Shown: positions 18,160-28,628 of the stretch, piece by piece
Layout of the letters: every line of letters begins with the position of its first letter
How positions within the stretch are numbered: the first letter of the stretch is position 1
Origin: Lentzea sp. NBRC 102530
Lineage (GTDB): Bacteria; Actinomycetota; Actinomycetes; Mycobacteriales; Pseudonocardiaceae
DNA length: 64,000 bases
Assembly: GCF_030269365.1 (NCBI RefSeq)
Contig: NZ_BSTF01000003.1
Coordinates: 372,001-436,000, forward strand
Direction of reading: 5' to 3'
The notes under the pieces: model-generated
The model's input: only the letters and a program-made list of their open reading frames with translations
What the model was told of the DNA's origin: nothing
Databases searched by the model: none
Translations under genes and position numbers: made by a program

Positions 18160-18489
18160 TCAGGCGAGGACGTCCTGCAGGTCGTTCAGCAGAGCGGCCT
18201 TGGGCTTCGCGCCGACGATCTGCTTCACCGGGCGGCCGCCCTGGAACAGGATCAGCGTCGGCACGGACATGATCTGGTAGTCGCGGGCGATCGCCTGGTT
18301 GGCGTCGATGTCGACCTTGGCGATGGTGAGCTTGTCGCCGTGCTCGGCGGCGATCTCCTCCAGGACGGGAGCGACCATCTTGCACGGGCCGCACCAGGTC
18401 GCCCAGAAGTCGACCAGCACGGGCTTCTCGCTGGTCAGCACGTCGTCCGCGAACGACTTGTCGGTCACCGTGATGGTGGCGCCTGCCAT
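18160..18489 (-). CDS. trxA: Thioredoxin
   Basis: A 109-aa thioredoxin with the redox motif WCGPC at residues 32–36 in the usual [11 protein letters not shown] context, and the cis-proline in [10 protein letters not shown]. It reduces protein disulfides and is itself reduced by TrxB. ATG at 18489 with GGGAGAG 5–6 nt upstream; the longer frame has no homology. It lies 34 bp downstream of trxB in the classic trxBA operon, here behind a SigR-type promoter. Confidence 0.97.
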   Translation of the reverse strand: MAGATITVTDKSFADDVLTSEKPVLVDFWATWCGPCKMVAPVLEEIAAEHGDKLTIAKVDIDANQAIARDYQIMSVPTLILFQGGRPVKQIVGAKPKAALLNDLQDVLA

Positions 18490-18523
18490 GTTGCTCTCCC
18501 TAAAAGATCTCGCAGAAGGAACT

Positions 18524-19504
18524 TCAGTTGCTCTTGCCGTAGCCGCCACCGACGGCCTCGGCGGCGATCTCGGCCTGCTCGGTGCCGTGCTCGGCCAGCC
18601 ACCGTTCCGCGTCGATCGCGGCGCTGCAACCGGAGCCGGCGGCGGTGATCGCCTGGCGGTACTCGTGGTCGACGAGGTCACCGGCGGCGAAGACGCCGTC
18701 CAGGTTCGTGTAGGAGGACTTGTCCTTCGTCAGGACGTAGCCCTCGGCGTCCAGGTCGACCTGGCCCTTGACCAGCGCCGAGCGCGGGTCGTGGCCGATC
18801 GCGAGGAAGAAGCCGGTGACGGGCATCTCGGACTCGGCGCCGGTCTTGGTGTCCTTGATCTTGATGGACGACACGGTGCCGTCACCCAGCACGTCGGTGA
18901 CCTGCGTGTTCAGCTGCCACTTGATCTTCTCGTTGGCCCGCGCGCGTTCCAGCATGACCTTCGAGGCGCGGAACTCCTCGCGGCGGTGGATGACCGTCAC
19001 GGACTTGGCGAAGCGCGTGAGGAACGTGGCCTCCTCCATCGCCGTGTCACCGCCGCCGACGACCGCGATGTCGTGGTCGCGGAAGAAGAACCCGTCACAG
19101 GTCGCACACGCGGACACGCCGCGGCCGAGCAGCTCCTGCTCGCCCGGGATGTCGAGGTACCGAGCCGCGGCGCCCATCGCGAGGATGACGGCCTTGGCCT
19201 CGTAGGTGACGCCGTTCGCGACGACCTTCTTGATCTCCCCGGTCAGCTCGACCGACTCGACGTCCTCGGCGCGCAGCTCGGCGCCGAAGCGGGTGGCCTG
19301 CTCGCGCATCTGCTCCATGAGCTCGGGGCCCATGATGCCGTCGCGGAAGCCGGGGTAGTTCTCGACCTCGGTCGTCGTCATGAGGGCGCCGCCGTACTGC
19401 GAACCCTCGAAGACCAGGGGCTCCAGCTGCGCACGTGCCGCGTAGACCGCAGCGGTGTACCCCGCGGGTCCAGATCCAATGATGATCACGTTGCGCACGC
19501 TCAC
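18524..19504 (-). CDS. trxB: Thioredoxin reductase
   Basis: A 326-aa NADPH-dependent flavoenzyme. The FAD-binding [15 protein letters not shown] is at residues 10–24, the redox centre CATC at 133–136 ([11 protein letters not shown]), the NADPH motif [12 protein letters not shown] follows, and the C-terminal FAD motif is [16 protein letters not shown]. The start is GTG at 19504. An excellent SigR promoter lies 40–65 bp upstream. Confidence 0.97.
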   Translation of the reverse strand: MSVRNVIIIGSGPAGYTAAVYAARAQLEPLVFEGSQYGGALMTTTEVENYPGFRDGIMGPELMEQMREQATRFGAELRAEDVESVELTGEIKKVVANGVTYEAKAVILAMGAAARYLDIPGEQELLGRGVSACATCDGFFFRDHDIAVVGGGDTAMEEATFLTRFAKSVTVIHRREEFRASKVMLERARANEKIKWQLNTQVTDVLGDGTVSSIKIKDTKTGAESEMPVTGFFLAIGHDPRSALVKGQVDLDAEGYVLTKDKSSYTNLDGVFAAGDLVDHEYRQAITAAGSGCSAAIDAERWLAEHGTEQAEIAAEAVGGGYGKSN

Positions 19505-19543
19505 GGCTGATGCAACTCCTCGATCTCGTCGTCTGACTGGCTC

Positions 19544-19569
19544 AACGGATCGTAGGTGCAGCTAATTCC
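19544..19569 (-). promoter_or_regulatory. SigR/SigH-type promoter of trxBA
   Basis: Reading on the minus strand, GGAAT (19569–19565) and GTT (19546–19544) are separated by exactly 18 nt, the consensus GGAAT-N18-GTT of the disulfide-stress sigma factor SigR (Streptomyces) and SigH (mycobacteria). trxBA is a known direct target of these sigma factors, so the match is in the expected place. Confidence 0.8.
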
Positions 19570-19582
19570 GTGACTTGAGCGA

Positions 19583-20332
19583 CTACCTCTGGCCCACGGT
19601 CGTGTCCGCGAGAACGCCCTGGGGCTCGTCCGGTCCGCAGGTCTCCGGGTCCAGCACGACCAGCCGGTACTTCCCGAGGCCCGCCGGCAGGATCGCCATC
19701 ACGGCGTTCTTGCCCTCGAGGTTGATCGGGCTGATGCCGAGCGGGGTGCCCGAGCTGGTGATGCCGCCGCCCTTCAGACAGCCCGCCAACCGGTCCGGGG
19801 TCTCCAGCGGGCCGTAGTTCTGGGCCTTGAGCACCTCGCCGACCGCGGTCCCCAGTTCGTCGCGCTTCAGCGACAACGGCGGCTGCGCCGACCCGGCCGA
19901 GTTCTGCGTCGTGGGTGCCGGAGCCGCGTCACCGGGCGTGTTCGCCTGCTGCCCACCGGGGGCGACGGCGAGCACGATGCCGAACGCGGCCGCGGCGGCC
20001 ACCAGCACGCCACCGCCGAGTCCCAGCCTGCGGTTGCGGCGCTTGCGGGCGTCGTTCAACGACACGACCGGGGCGATGCCCGGACGTGCCTCAGCGGCCA
20101 ACGCGGCGTCGATCCGCGCGGCCACGTGGTCGGGCATCGGAATGGGGGGCAGCGACTGCAGGTCCTCCAGCGTGGCGTCGAGCGCCCGCAGGATCTCCCT
20201 GGCCTCGGCATCCGCCTCGACCCTCGGGCGCAGCTGTGCGGCGACCTCAGGGGGCAGCACGCCCGCGTGCAGGTCCGCGATGAGGTCAACCGACCACGGC
20301 GGACCCATCGGCACGCGCTCCATGCCGGTCAT
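19583..20332 (-). CDS. Membrane-anchored anti-sigma factor of SigM
   Basis: A 249-aa protein with a cytosolic N-terminal domain (SVDLIADLHAGVLPPEVAAQL), one membrane segment at about 103–125 after KRRNRRLG, and an extracytoplasmic Pro/Thr/Ala-rich domain. No zinc-binding HxxxCxxC is evident. It matches in position the SigM anti-sigma factor Rv3912 (RsmA). The ATG at 20332 was chosen because it overlaps the sigM stop (ATGA) and has GGGAGG 5 nt upstream; a longer frame begins at 20344. Probably holds SigM inactive until an envelope or redox signal. Confidence 0.85.
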   Translation of the reverse strand: MTGMERVPMGPPWSVDLIADLHAGVLPPEVAAQLRPRVEADAEAREILRALDATLEDLQSLPPIPMPDHVAARIDAALAAEARPGIAPVVSLNDARKRRNRRLGLGGGVLVAAAAAFGIVLAVAPGGQQANTPGDAAPAPTTQNSAGSAQPPLSLKRDELGTAVGEVLKAQNYGPLETPDRLAGCLKGGGITSSGTPLGISPINLEGKNAVMAILPAGLGKYRLVVLDPETCGPDEPQGVLADTTVGQR

Positions 20333-20958
20333 CGGCCCTCCCACTGACGTTGCTCTTGCACATTCACACCGTCAGCTCGGACGTTCGCATCTGCGATTCG
20401 GTTCCTGAGGTGCCCGAGAACTTTGGCGAGCTTGGCGCGACCTCGCGCACACCGGCTCTTGACCGTGCCCTCCGCGATGCCGAGGAGCTTGGCCGTCTCG
20501 GCGACCGAGTACCCCTCGACGTCGACGAGCACGATGGGCGCCCGCTGCTCCTCCGGCAGCTCCATCAACGCCTGCTGCACGATCAGGCTGGTCTCGCGGT
20601 CGCTCATCGCGTCGCGGGGCGCGACGGGCTCGCCGGGACCGGCCTCGGGCAGCGGCACTGTCGGTCTTGTTTGTCGGCGTCTCATCCGATCGAGGCACGC
20701 GTTGACCACGATCCGGTGAAGCCAGGTGGTGACCTGTGACTCCGCGCGGAACGACGAGGCGGCGCGGAAGGCCGAGATGAACGCCTCCTGCAGCGCGTCC
20801 GCGGCCTCTTCCGGGTCACGCAGCGTGCGCAACGCCACCGCCCACATCCGGTCGCGGTGCCGTTTGACCAGCTCCGAGAACGCGTAGGGGTCACCTGCGG
20901 CGTGGGCCGAGATGAGGTCGGCGTCCGAGCTGGCTGCGGCGGTCACGTGAGGAACCAT
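20329..20958 (-). CDS. sigM: RNA polymerase ECF sigma factor SigM
   Basis: A 209-aa ECF sigma factor. Region 2 is AFSELVKRHRDRMWAVALRT through EEAADALQEAFISAFRAASS and WLHRIVVNACLDRMRRR. Region 4 is LMELPEEQRAPIVLVDVEGY with the HTH SVAETAKLLGIAEGTVKSRC. Synteny with Rv3911 supports the name. The ATG at 20958 is preferred, but a GTG at 20973 is in frame and neither has a clear ribosome site. Translationally coupled to its anti-sigma factor. Confidence 0.92.
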   Translation of the reverse strand: MVPHVTAAASSDADLISAHAAGDPYAFSELVKRHRDRMWAVALRTLRDPEEAADALQEAFISAFRAASSFRAESQVTTWLHRIVVNACLDRMRRRQTRPTVPLPEAGPGEPVAPRDAMSDRETSLIVQQALMELPEEQRAPIVLVDVEGYSVAETAKLLGIAEGTVKSRCARGRAKLAKVLGHLRNRIADANVRADGVNVQEQRQWEGR

Positions 20959-21043
20959 AGCGAGCGTGATCACAGATCACCCGGACAGGTCTACCCAGCG
21001 TGGCTGAGTACTTCTACCCGGCTTGCCGCGTTGGCGGCCGACG

Positions 21044-22564
21044 TCACTGCGCGCGGGTGTAGAGGATCTCGCGGATCTCGCTCTGGTTCTTGCCGCCGCC
21101 CGAACTCGACAGCTGCGTGATCCAGATCAGCACGTGCCCGGTCGGCTCGTGGTCGTTCAGCTGGATCTGCGTCTGCCCGTCGGACAGGTCCGCGACGCCG
21201 ATGACCTTGGTCTCCTCCAGCGGCGAGTCGAGCGCCGACGCCACCCGGATCTCGACCTTCGTGCCCTTGCTCGGCGAGGTGATCGTGATCGAGGCCAGCT
21301 TCACCGGTTCCGCGAACGACCCCATCAGGCCGATGCCGGGCTTGAGCGCCGGGAACTGCTGGAAGTAGTTGTCGGTGCGCCAGAACGTGCCGGCGTTGTT
21401 GTCCGCCGCCCTGCTCGCCTGGTTCGCGTTGTCGGGCTGGTTCGTCACGTCGTAGACGCCGAGCGCCGCGGGCTGCACCGGGCCGGCGGGCGCCGGCGGG
21501 GGTGCGGTCTGGCCGTTCGACCCCGGCTGGTTGATGACCACGGTCGGGCCGCCGCCCTTGGACGGTTCGTCGCTGAAGAAGCCGACGATCTGCACGCTCA
21601 GCCAGACGATCACGGTCAGCGTGGCCACGGCCAGGACCGCGACGCTGATCCACAGCTTCTTCTTCTGCTGCTTGTCCTGCCGCGGCTTCTGCGTCGTCCA
21701 CACGACCTGGTCGTCGTCGTCATCGCCACGCGCCGCCACGGCCGGGATCAGCGACGTCTGCGCCTCTTCCGCGGCGATCTGGTCGAGGACCTGCAGGATC
21801 GCCGCCGACGTCCGGATGCCGCCCACGGAGGTGTCCTCCAGCGAACGGACCGCGACGGACGACAGGTCGTGCGGCAGGTACGGGTGCAACGCGTTCGGGG
21901 CCACCACGGACCCGTCCGGCCCGGTCGGGGCCACCGGCACGCCCTGCGGGCCGTTCGGCAGCGCCCACCGGCCGGTGAGCAGCAGGTACAGGATCGCGCC
22001 GAGGCCCTTGACGTCGTCGCGCGCGATCGCGTCCGGCCGCGGACCGGGGAACGCGAGGCGCAGGCGCCCGTCCGAGGTGACCCGGATGCGCTGCGGGTGG
22101 TCGGCGCCCAGCACCAGACCGGCGTGGTGCGCGCCCTCGATGGCGGCGCCCAGCGGTTCGAGCAGGCGGGTCGCGGCGCCCGCGGGCAGCGGGCCCTCCG
22201 CGATGAGGTCCATCAGGTCGGTGCCCTGGGTCCACTCGGCGATGACCATGCCGAGGATGCCCTCGTCGGGACGGATGCCGGTGCCGGGCGTCAGCACGTC
22301 GATGACCCGCGAGACGCCGGGGTGCGTGAACGACGACGCGTGCATCGCGCGTTCGACCGTGCGGCGGGCACGGGCGGACGCCTCGTTGTCCGCGAGGTTG
22401 CCCAGCAGGACCGTCAGCGCCACGTCCCGGTTGAGCTGACCGTCACGCGCTCGCCACAGTTCGGCGTTCGACCGTGCGTCCGCTCCGGATTTCGCGAGCA
22501 GCCGGTAGCGGCCGTTGCCGATGACGCCGCCGGGGACCAGGGCGGCGTGGACTCCGCTACTCAC
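21044..22564 (-). CDS. Membrane pseudokinase (Rv3910/MviN C-terminal-like protein)
   Basis: A 506-aa protein with an N-terminal protein-kinase fold (residues 1–265), a membrane segment near 305–328 (KLWISVAVLAVATLTVIVWL), a Pro/Gly linker and a C-terminal extracellular discoidin-like domain (DNNAGTFWRTDNYF). Catalytic residues are gone: the VAIK lysine position reads VALTVL, the HRD segment reads ADHPQRIRV and DFG is LAF. In M. tuberculosis this module is fused to MurJ and, phosphorylated by PknB, recruits FhaA to control peptidoglycan synthesis. Here it is a separate gene 37 bp after murJ, with a possible promoter in the gap (TACCCT 7 nt before the GTG). Confidence 0.88.
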   Translation of the reverse strand: MSSGVHAALVPGGVIGNGRYRLLAKSGADARSNAELWRARDGQLNRDVALTVLLGNLADNEASARARRTVERAMHASSFTHPGVSRVIDVLTPGTGIRPDEGILGMVIAEWTQGTDLMDLIAEGPLPAGAATRLLEPLGAAIEGAHHAGLVLGADHPQRIRVTSDGRLRLAFPGPRPDAIARDDVKGLGAILYLLLTGRWALPNGPQGVPVAPTGPDGSVVAPNALHPYLPHDLSSVAVRSLEDTSVGGIRTSAAILQVLDQIAAEEAQTSLIPAVAARGDDDDDQVVWTTQKPRQDKQQKKKLWISVAVLAVATLTVIVWLSVQIVGFFSDEPSKGGGPTVVINQPGSNGQTAPPPAPAGPVQPAALGVYDVTNQPDNANQASRAADNNAGTFWRTDNYFQQFPALKPGIGLMGSFAEPVKLASITITSPSKGTKVEIRVASALDSPLEETKVIGVADLSDGQTQIQLNDHEPTGHVLIWITQLSSSGGGKNQSEIREILYTRAQ

Positions 22565-22601
22565 AGGAACGAGGGTACGGGACGTCGTTCACGGACCGGG
22601 G

Positions 22602-24251
22602 TCACCGTCGCCGCACCAAACGGTTGATCTTCGCGATCGCCAGCGCCATCTCGGGTACCCGGAACGCCGCCAAAAGGCCGAACGCGAGCGGCAGCCCGAT
22701 CAACGTCACCAGGACGACCTCGACCCAGCTCGACACGATGAGGCTCGAGAACGCGAACATGTCCTGGACCAGCCAGTTCACGCCCTTGGCCGCGCCGAAC
22801 GCGAGCGAGGAGGCCACGACGGTGAGGCAGACGGTCCAGATCGTGAACCCGGTGCGCAGCCGCCCGAGCCGGACCCGCAGCCAGATCTGCCCGACGATCG
22901 CGCCGAAGACGAAGCTCAGCGACATCGCGAGCGACACGCCGACGGCGAGCTGCGAGGCGTCGCCCGGCGTGGAGATGTCGAGGAACAGGTAGAGCAACGC
23001 GATCCGCACCGCCACGATCAACGCCTGGATCAGCGTCGGCGTGCGGGCGTCCTTCATCGCGTAGAAGACCCGCAGCTGGAGCAGCGTGATCGCGTAAGGC
23101 ACGAGTCCGAACGCCGACAGCGCCAGGGCGAGACCGATCCTCGTGCCGCCGTCCACGCCCGAGTTGCCCCAGGCGAACGCCGCGAGACCGATGGACAGGC
23201 CGGACACCGTCATCAGGGCGCTGAACGGCATCAGCAGGATCGCCGACATGCGGTTGCCGAACAGCAGGTCGCGCACGATCGACTCGTTGTCGCCGTTCGC
23301 GGCGGCCCGGCTCATCTTCGGCATCAGCGCCGTGAGCAGCGAGACACCCAGCACGCCGTAGGGCACCTGGGCGATGAGCCACTGGTAGTTGAACGCCACG
23401 AGCGTGCCGATCGCGCTCGTCGCCACCTTGGTCAGCACGGTCATGCTGGCGAGGCCGAGGGCCACGTAGAGCAGCACCCAGAACGCGAGGCTGCCGAACT
23501 CCGACAGCCGCGAGTCCCAGCCGAACCGCCACTTGAACTTGAAGCCGGTCTTCTTCAGCGCCGGGAACAGCACGGACGCCTGCACGAGCACGCCGAGCGC
23601 GGTGCCGAGACCGAGGACCAGCAGGTGCGTGTCGGTCATGCGGACCGGGTTGAGCGTGAGCTCGCCCGGCAGCAGCGCGTAGACGCCGAGAACACCGATC
23701 ACGACGACGTTGTTGAGCACCGGCGCCCAAGTCGGGATGCCGAACACGTGCCGTGCGTTCAACACGGCGCTGAGCAACGCCGTCAGGCCGTAGAACACGA
23801 TGCCAGGCAGGACCAGGTACGCGAACGCCGTGACGAGCTCGGGGTTCGCGTCCTTCGAGTCCGAGATGTAGATCTTGGTGAGCAACGGCGCGCAGGCCAT
23901 CGCGAGCACCGTGCCGATGCCGAGGATCAGCGTGCCCATCGAGATCAGCCACTGGGCGTACGACTCGCCGCCGTCGCCGTCCTCCTTCTCGGCGCGGACC
24001 AGCAGCGGAATCGCCACGCTGGTCAGCACGCCGCCGAGGAGCAGCTCGTTGATCATGGTCGGCAGCGTGGAGGCCGCCTGGTACGAGTCACCGAGGGTCT
24101 CGGCGCCGATCACCGCGATCAGCAGCACCTTCGACAGCAGGCCGGTGGCGCGGCTGACGATCGTCGCGATCGCCATCGATCCGCTGGCCCGCGCGACCGA
24201 TGGTTCCTGCTTCTGCTGCTCTGGCTGGGTGGTCGTGGCTGTCTCGCTCAC
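22602..24251 (-). CDS. murJ: Lipid II flippase MurJ (MviN)
   Basis: A 549-aa polytopic membrane protein of the MOP superfamily with about 14 hydrophobic segments. It shows SMAIATIVSRATGLLSKVLL at the first helix, PTMINELLLGGVLTSVAIPL, and the RVFYAMKDARTPTLIQ loop typical of MurJ. It flips lipid-linked peptidoglycan precursor across the membrane. The GTG at 24251 overlaps the DUF6049 stop by 4 bp. Unlike the mycobacterial protein it ends after the membrane domain (KINRLVRRR); the pseudokinase is the next gene. Confidence 0.95.
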   Translation of the reverse strand: MSETATTTQPEQQKQEPSVARASGSMAIATIVSRATGLLSKVLLIAVIGAETLGDSYQAASTLPTMINELLLGGVLTSVAIPLLVRAEKEDGDGGESYAQWLISMGTLILGIGTVLAMACAPLLTKIYISDSKDANPELVTAFAYLVLPGIVFYGLTALLSAVLNARHVFGIPTWAPVLNNVVVIGVLGVYALLPGELTLNPVRMTDTHLLVLGLGTALGVLVQASVLFPALKKTGFKFKWRFGWDSRLSEFGSLAFWVLLYVALGLASMTVLTKVATSAIGTLVAFNYQWLIAQVPYGVLGVSLLTALMPKMSRAAANGDNESIVRDLLFGNRMSAILLMPFSALMTVSGLSIGLAAFAWGNSGVDGGTRIGLALALSAFGLVPYAITLLQLRVFYAMKDARTPTLIQALIVAVRIALLYLFLDISTPGDASQLAVGVSLAMSLSFVFGAIVGQIWLRVRLGRLRTGFTIWTVCLTVVASSLAFGAAKGVNWLVQDMFAFSSLIVSSWVEVVLVTLIGLPLAFGLLAAFRVPEMALAIAKINRLVRRR

Positions 24252-26545
24252 GCGCTCGACTTCTCCGGTGTGACGTTCTCGATGGACGGTGCTTCGCCGT
24301 TCTCGCCGTTGCGAGCACGGACCCGCTTGTAGATCCGGCGTCCGGAAAGCAGCACGAGCGCGACACCGGCGATCATCGTGATGATCACCGTGATCGTGCC
24401 GTACGCGGACGACGACACCTCCAGCTTGACAGTGTCGCCCAGTGGAACGCCCTCGGGCGTCGTCAGCCGGACGTTGACCGGGAACCGGCCGGACCGCAGC
24501 ACCTCGACGGGCACCCGCACCACGCGTTCGCCGCGGGCGGGGAGCACCTGGTCGGCGAGGTCGAGCTTGCGGATGCCGGGGGTGTCGGCGAGGTTGATCC
24601 GGACCGTCACGCGGACGTCGAGCTTGTTCGTGATGGTGACGGGGATCGGGCTGTCGCCGGAGCCGAGCAGGATCGGGCTGTTCGGCTGGGTCACGCCGAC
24701 CATGCCGGTCAGCGCGTTCAGCTCGCCCTGGCTGACCTGGGCCGCGAGCTGGGCGCCCTGCTCGTTGCCGCGCCACGCCCCCGACATCACCCGCAGCAGG
24801 CCGAGCCACAGCGGGTCGGCGAGGTCGGACGGCGCCGCGTGCGCGCTGTCCTCCTGCTGCATGGCCGCGACCAGGCCGTTGAGCTCGATGCTCTGGTTGG
24901 TCACGGAGCCGGTGATGGCCGGCGAGACCTCACGCGCACCGGCCTCGGCCGGGTAGGTGATCTTGGCGTTCGTGGTCGCCGGGGTCGTGCTGGTGAGCTC
25001 GGACAGCCCGGTCTGGGTCGCGTACCCGCCGGCCAGCAGCTTCTGCGCGGTCGTCAGGAACTCGGTCATCTCCGACAGCGGCGCCTGCCACCGGCGCGGC
25101 GGCGCGACCAGCACGTTGCGGCCGTCGCCCTGCCACCCGGCGCGGAACACCAGCGCCGCCAGCGCGTTCTGCACCGACACCGGCTGGCTCTCGCCCGCCA
25201 GCGTCGCCCCGGACAGCGTGCGGGGCCGCGAGTCGCTGCCCACCAGGGCGTCCGAGACCATCGAGTCGATCCGGACGGCGGTGACCGGGGTCTTGCCGGC
25301 GATGCCCGCGGGCGCGGTGCCCGGAGCGTCGGAGACACCGGTCGGGTCGAGCAGCAGCGCCTTCGCACCGGCGTACTTCTTGTCCGGCTGCGGGGTGACC
25401 AGCTCGTCGAACGTCGACTGGTCGAGGACGCCGTCCTCCGGCCACACGAAGTCGGGCAGCGGCTGCACGGACAGGACGTCCTGGATGAGCTTGGGACCGT
25501 CGGTCACCGCGAGCGTGCGCATCGTGCCGAGCTTCGCCCTGTTCAACGCCACGAGGTCGGCGTCGGCGTAAGGCAACGCCACGACGCATCGGCCCGTGAC
25601 GGCCAGCTTGAGCCGGTCGAGCCACAGCTTGGCCTCGGTCCTGCCCTTGCCCTCGGCACCGCCGCGCACCCTGTACCCGGTGCTCATGGCCTGCACGGTG
25701 CGCAGCAGGTCGGGGTCGATGGCGAGGCACATGGCCGTGCTCATCGACGAGATCGACTGCTCGTAGGCCTGCAGCAGCCCGTACAGGCGGCCGTTGACCG
25801 AGAGCGACGTCGCGAGGTCGTCGTCGATCAACTCGGACTGGCCCTCGCCGCCGAGCCGGACGAGCCGCGGGCGGTCCGAGACCGGCCACAGCATCGTGAG
25901 CTTCGCGCCGGCACCGGGCTTCGCCTTGGTCTCGCCGCCGGGCACGCCCAGCACGGGCAGCAGCGTCGAGAGCGCCGCGAGCCGCGCCTGGCCGCCGAAG
26001 TCCGGCCTGCCGTTGACGTTCGCGAGGATCGGGTAGATGCCGGGCTGGTCGACCTCGAGCGACGTCGGCTCGGTCCCGCGCAGCGGCACCTCCAGCGTGA
26101 AGTCCTTCTGCGCGCCGGCTTCGAGTTCGCTCGCGATCGGGGTGAACTTGGGCTGCACGGCCTCGGCCGCCGCCGGTTCGCGCAACGCCTTGCGCAGGTC
26201 GTCCTCGGTGCCGAGCGGCTCACCGCGTTCGAGCCGCAGCACGATGTCGAACACCTTGCGGTCGCCGACGTTGACGATCTTGCCGGTGATCCGGACGGTG
26301 CCCGGCGAGTCGCTCGTGACGAACCGCGGGGTGAGCTGGTCGATGTCGAGCCGCACGAACTGCGGCTGCGCCTGGCCCGGCTGGGCCGAGAGAGATCTGG
26401 TCGCCCACACCTGGGTGGCGGGCGCGGGCATGAACGGCAGCGCGTCGACCTCGTCCGGTTGTGACTGCTGGGCGCCCGCGGGGGGCGCCGCGATCACCAC
26501 GAACGCGACGGCGGCGGCTGTGCAGACGAGCTTCTTCAGGCTCAC
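24248..26545 (-). CDS. DUF6049 family secreted/membrane protein (Rv3909-like)
   Basis: A 765-aa protein with a signal peptide at residues 1–26 ([20 protein letters not shown], then PPAGA), a large extracytoplasmic region including Ig-like segments ([39 protein letters not shown]), a C-terminal membrane segment ([20 protein letters not shown]) and a short basic tail. The function is unknown, but it always precedes murJ in this neighbourhood, suggesting a role in envelope assembly. The GTG at 26545 overlaps the nudix stop by 4 bp and gives a clean signal peptide; the longer frame does not. Confidence 0.88.
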   Translation of the reverse strand: MSLKKLVCTAAAVAFVVIAAPPAGAQQSQPDEVDALPFMPAPATQVWATRSLSAQPGQAQPQFVRLDIDQLTPRFVTSDSPGTVRITGKIVNVGDRKVFDIVLRLERGEPLGTEDDLRKALREPAAAEAVQPKFTPIASELEAGAQKDFTLEVPLRGTEPTSLEVDQPGIYPILANVNGRPDFGGQARLAALSTLLPVLGVPGGETKAKPGAGAKLTMLWPVSDRPRLVRLGGEGQSELIDDDLATSLSVNGRLYGLLQAYEQSISSMSTAMCLAIDPDLLRTVQAMSTGYRVRGGAEGKGRTEAKLWLDRLKLAVTGRCVVALPYADADLVALNRAKLGTMRTLAVTDGPKLIQDVLSVQPLPDFVWPEDGVLDQSTFDELVTPQPDKKYAGAKALLLDPTGVSDAPGTAPAGIAGKTPVTAVRIDSMVSDALVGSDSRPRTLSGATLAGESQPVSVQNALAALVFRAGWQGDGRNVLVAPPRRWQAPLSEMTEFLTTAQKLLAGGYATQTGLSELTSTTPATTNAKITYPAEAGAREVSPAITGSVTNQSIELNGLVAAMQQEDSAHAAPSDLADPLWLGLLRVMSGAWRGNEQGAQLAAQVSQGELNALTGMVGVTQPNSPILLGSGDSPIPVTITNKLDVRVTVRINLADTPGIRKLDLADQVLPARGERVVRVPVEVLRSGRFPVNVRLTTPEGVPLGDTVKLEVSSSAYGTITVIITMIAGVALVLLSGRRIYKRVRARNGENGEAPSIENVTPEKSSA

Positions 26546-27057
26546 GCCGGCCTCGCCCCGTTGCGGCAGCGGTCGGCGAGCAGTTCGGCTGCTCGGCGGA
26601 CCAGACGGCGTTCGTCGGCATGCGCCAACCGCCCGTCCAGCTCGCCGAGTGGCACCCACGCCACCTCGGTGACCTCCACGTCTTCGTCGGAAAGCTCTCC
26701 CCCCGTTGCTTCGAGGAGGAAGTGGTGAACCGTCTTGTGCACCCGGCGGTCGTCCGCGACGAACCAGTAGTCGATCGACCCCAACGGGCGCAGCACCCTG
26801 CTATGAATACCGGTCTCCTCGGCGACCTCGCGCACCGCGGTCTGTTCCGCGGTCTCGCCGGCCTCGATGTGACCCTTGGGCAAAGACCACAGCAACCGGC
26901 CGCGCCGGTCAAGTCTGCCGATCACCGCGGCCCGTTGTTCTCCGTCGAGCACCAGGCCACCCGCCGACGTCTCGTCGACGGTCTTGAGCCTCCGGCCCCG
27001 GCGCCTCTTGCGGCGCCCCGGCTTGGAACCTCCGGAACGTGCGGCTGACGGGGGCAT
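26542..27057 (-). CDS. NUDIX hydrolase (MutT4-like)
   Basis: A 171-aa protein with a complete Nudix box at about residues 62–84 (starting [11 protein letters not shown] and ending REVAEETGI) after a basic tail ([12 protein letters not shown]). Nudix enzymes hydrolyse nucleoside diphosphate derivatives; the orthologous position is Rv3908 (mutT4). The substrate is not predictable here. Translationally coupled to DUF6049, and probably the first gene of the murJ–sigM transcript. The start ATG lies 43 bp from divergent pcnA. Confidence 0.9.
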   Translation of the reverse strand: MPPSAARSGGSKPGRRKRRRGRRLKTVDETSAGGLVLDGEQRAAVIGRLDRRGRLLWSLPKGHIEAGETAEQTAVREVAEETGIHSRVLRPLGSIDYWFVADDRRVHKTVHHFLLEATGGELSDEDVEVTEVAWVPLGELDGRLAHADERRLVRRAAELLADRCRNGARPA

Positions 27058-27099
27058 GGACCCGATCGTACTTACGAACCTTGAGTACGCTGGTTTCTC
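27058..27099. promoter_or_regulatory. Compact divergent promoter region, both transcripts possibly leaderless
   Basis: Only 42 bp separate the nudix ATG and the pcnA GTG. On the plus strand TACGCT (about 27086–27091) ends 8 nt before the GTG; on the minus strand TACGAT ends 7 nt before the ATG. No ribosome-binding sequence precedes either start. This spacing fits leaderless transcription, common in actinobacteria. Confidence 0.5.
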
Positions 27100-28533
27100 G
27101 TGTCTCGATCGCTCCAGCAGAATGCGGTGGTGGAAAAGCCCGCCATCACACCTGTCGTCGCCGAACTCGCCGCTCGGTTCGCTGCCGAGGGCAAGCGCCT
27201 CTACCTCGTGGGTGGAAGTGTGCGCGACGCCGTGCTGGCGCGCCCTACGAACGACTTCGACTTCACCACGGACGCCCGGCCGGCCGAGATCCAGCAGCTG
27301 CTGAAGGGCTGGGCCGACGCGCAGTGGGACACCGGCATCGCGTTCGGGACGGTCGGTGCGTCCAAGAAGGGCGAGATCATCGAGATCACGACCTTCCGCG
27401 CGGACGTCTACGACGGCGTCACCCGCAACCCCGAGGTCACGTTCGGCGACTCGATCGACGGTGACCTGGTCCGGCGCGACTTCACCGTCAACGCGATGGC
27501 GTTCGACATCGCGGCCTCCGAGTTCGTCGACCCGACCGGTGGCCTGCAGGCGGCGCACGAGGGCGTGCTGGACACCCCCGCGACCCCGCAGGAGTCGTTC
27601 GGCGACGACCCGCTGCGGATGCTGCGGGCCGCGCGGTTCGTCTCCCAGCTCGGCTTCACGGCGGCGCCGCGGGTGGTCGAGGCGATGCGGTCGATGGCAG
27701 CCGAACTCACCCGCATCACGCCGGAGCGCGTGCAGGTGGAGCTGTCGAAGCTCCTGTGCGGGGCGCACCCCCGCCGCGGCATCGAGCTCATGGTCGAGAC
27801 GGGCCTGGCGGACATCGTCCTGCCGGAGCTGACGGCCATGAAGCTGGAAATCGACGAACATCATCAGCACAAGGACGTCTTCGACCACTCGCTGGTTGTG
27901 CTGGAACAGGCAATTGATCTTGAAGAAGTTGATCAATCACCCGATCTGGTGCTGAGGATCGCCGCGTTGCTGCACGACATCGGCAAACCGGCGACGCGGA
28001 AGTTCGAGCCCGGCGGCGGAGTCTCGTTCCACCACCACGAGGTCGTGGGCGCGAAGATGGTCCGCAAGCGCTTGCGGGCGTTGCGGTACTCGAAGGAGAT
28101 CACCGAGGACGTCGCCAAGCTCGTCTACCTGCACCTGCGGTTCCACGGGTACGGCAACGGCGAGTGGACCGACTCGGCCGTGCGCCGGTACGTGACCGAC
28201 GCCGGTGACCTGCTGACGCGGTTGCACAAGCTCGTCCGCGCGGACTGCACGACCCGCAACAAGCGCAAGGCGAACCTGCTCAGCCGGACTTACGACTCCC
28301 TCGAGGAACGCATCGCGCGCATCGCGGCGGAGGAGGACCTGGCGCGCGTGCGTCCGGACCTCGACGGCAACGAGATCATGAAGCTGCTCGGCCTGCCGCC
28401 GGGCCGCCAGGTCGGCGCCGCCTGGAAGTTCCTCAAGGAGCTGCGGCTGGACCGCGGTCCGCTGGACCGCGACGAGGCGGAGGCGGCGCTGCTCGACTGG
28501 GCGCGCGAACAGGGGATCACTCCCCCGGCCTAG
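27100..28533 (+). CDS. pcnA: CCA tRNA nucleotidyltransferase
   Basis: A 477-aa class II nucleotidyltransferase that adds or repairs the 3'-CCA of tRNA. Seen: [20 protein letters not shown] (flexible loop and the metal-binding DFDF), [30 protein letters not shown], then an HD domain ([28 protein letters not shown]). The HD domain makes phosphatase or phosphodiesterase side activity likely. It is the Rv3907 (pcnA) orthologue by synteny. The GTG start appears leaderless. Confidence 0.95.
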   Translation: MSRSLQQNAVVEKPAITPVVAELAARFAAEGKRLYLVGGSVRDAVLARPTNDFDFTTDARPAEIQQLLKGWADAQWDTGIAFGTVGASKKGEIIEITTFRADVYDGVTRNPEVTFGDSIDGDLVRRDFTVNAMAFDIAASEFVDPTGGLQAAHEGVLDTPATPQESFGDDPLRMLRAARFVSQLGFTAAPRVVEAMRSMAAELTRITPERVQVELSKLLCGAHPRRGIELMVETGLADIVLPELTAMKLEIDEHHQHKDVFDHSLVVLEQAIDLEEVDQSPDLVLRIAALLHDIGKPATRKFEPGGGVSFHHHEVVGAKMVRKRLRALRYSKEITEDVAKLVYLHLRFHGYGNGEWTDSAVRRYVTDAGDLLTRLHKLVRADCTTRNKRKANLLSRTYDSLEERIARIAAEEDLARVRPDLDGNEIMKLLGLPPGRQVGAAWKFLKELRLDRGPLDRDEAEAALLDWAREQGITPPA

Positions 28534-28628
28534 TACAGGTCCTGGTTACTCATAGTGAGTGAATGCAATCCCCGCGTTAGCGAAGTGTCAGCGGGGACCG
28601 GCACCATGTGAAGTGCGCCAGGGGGCGC

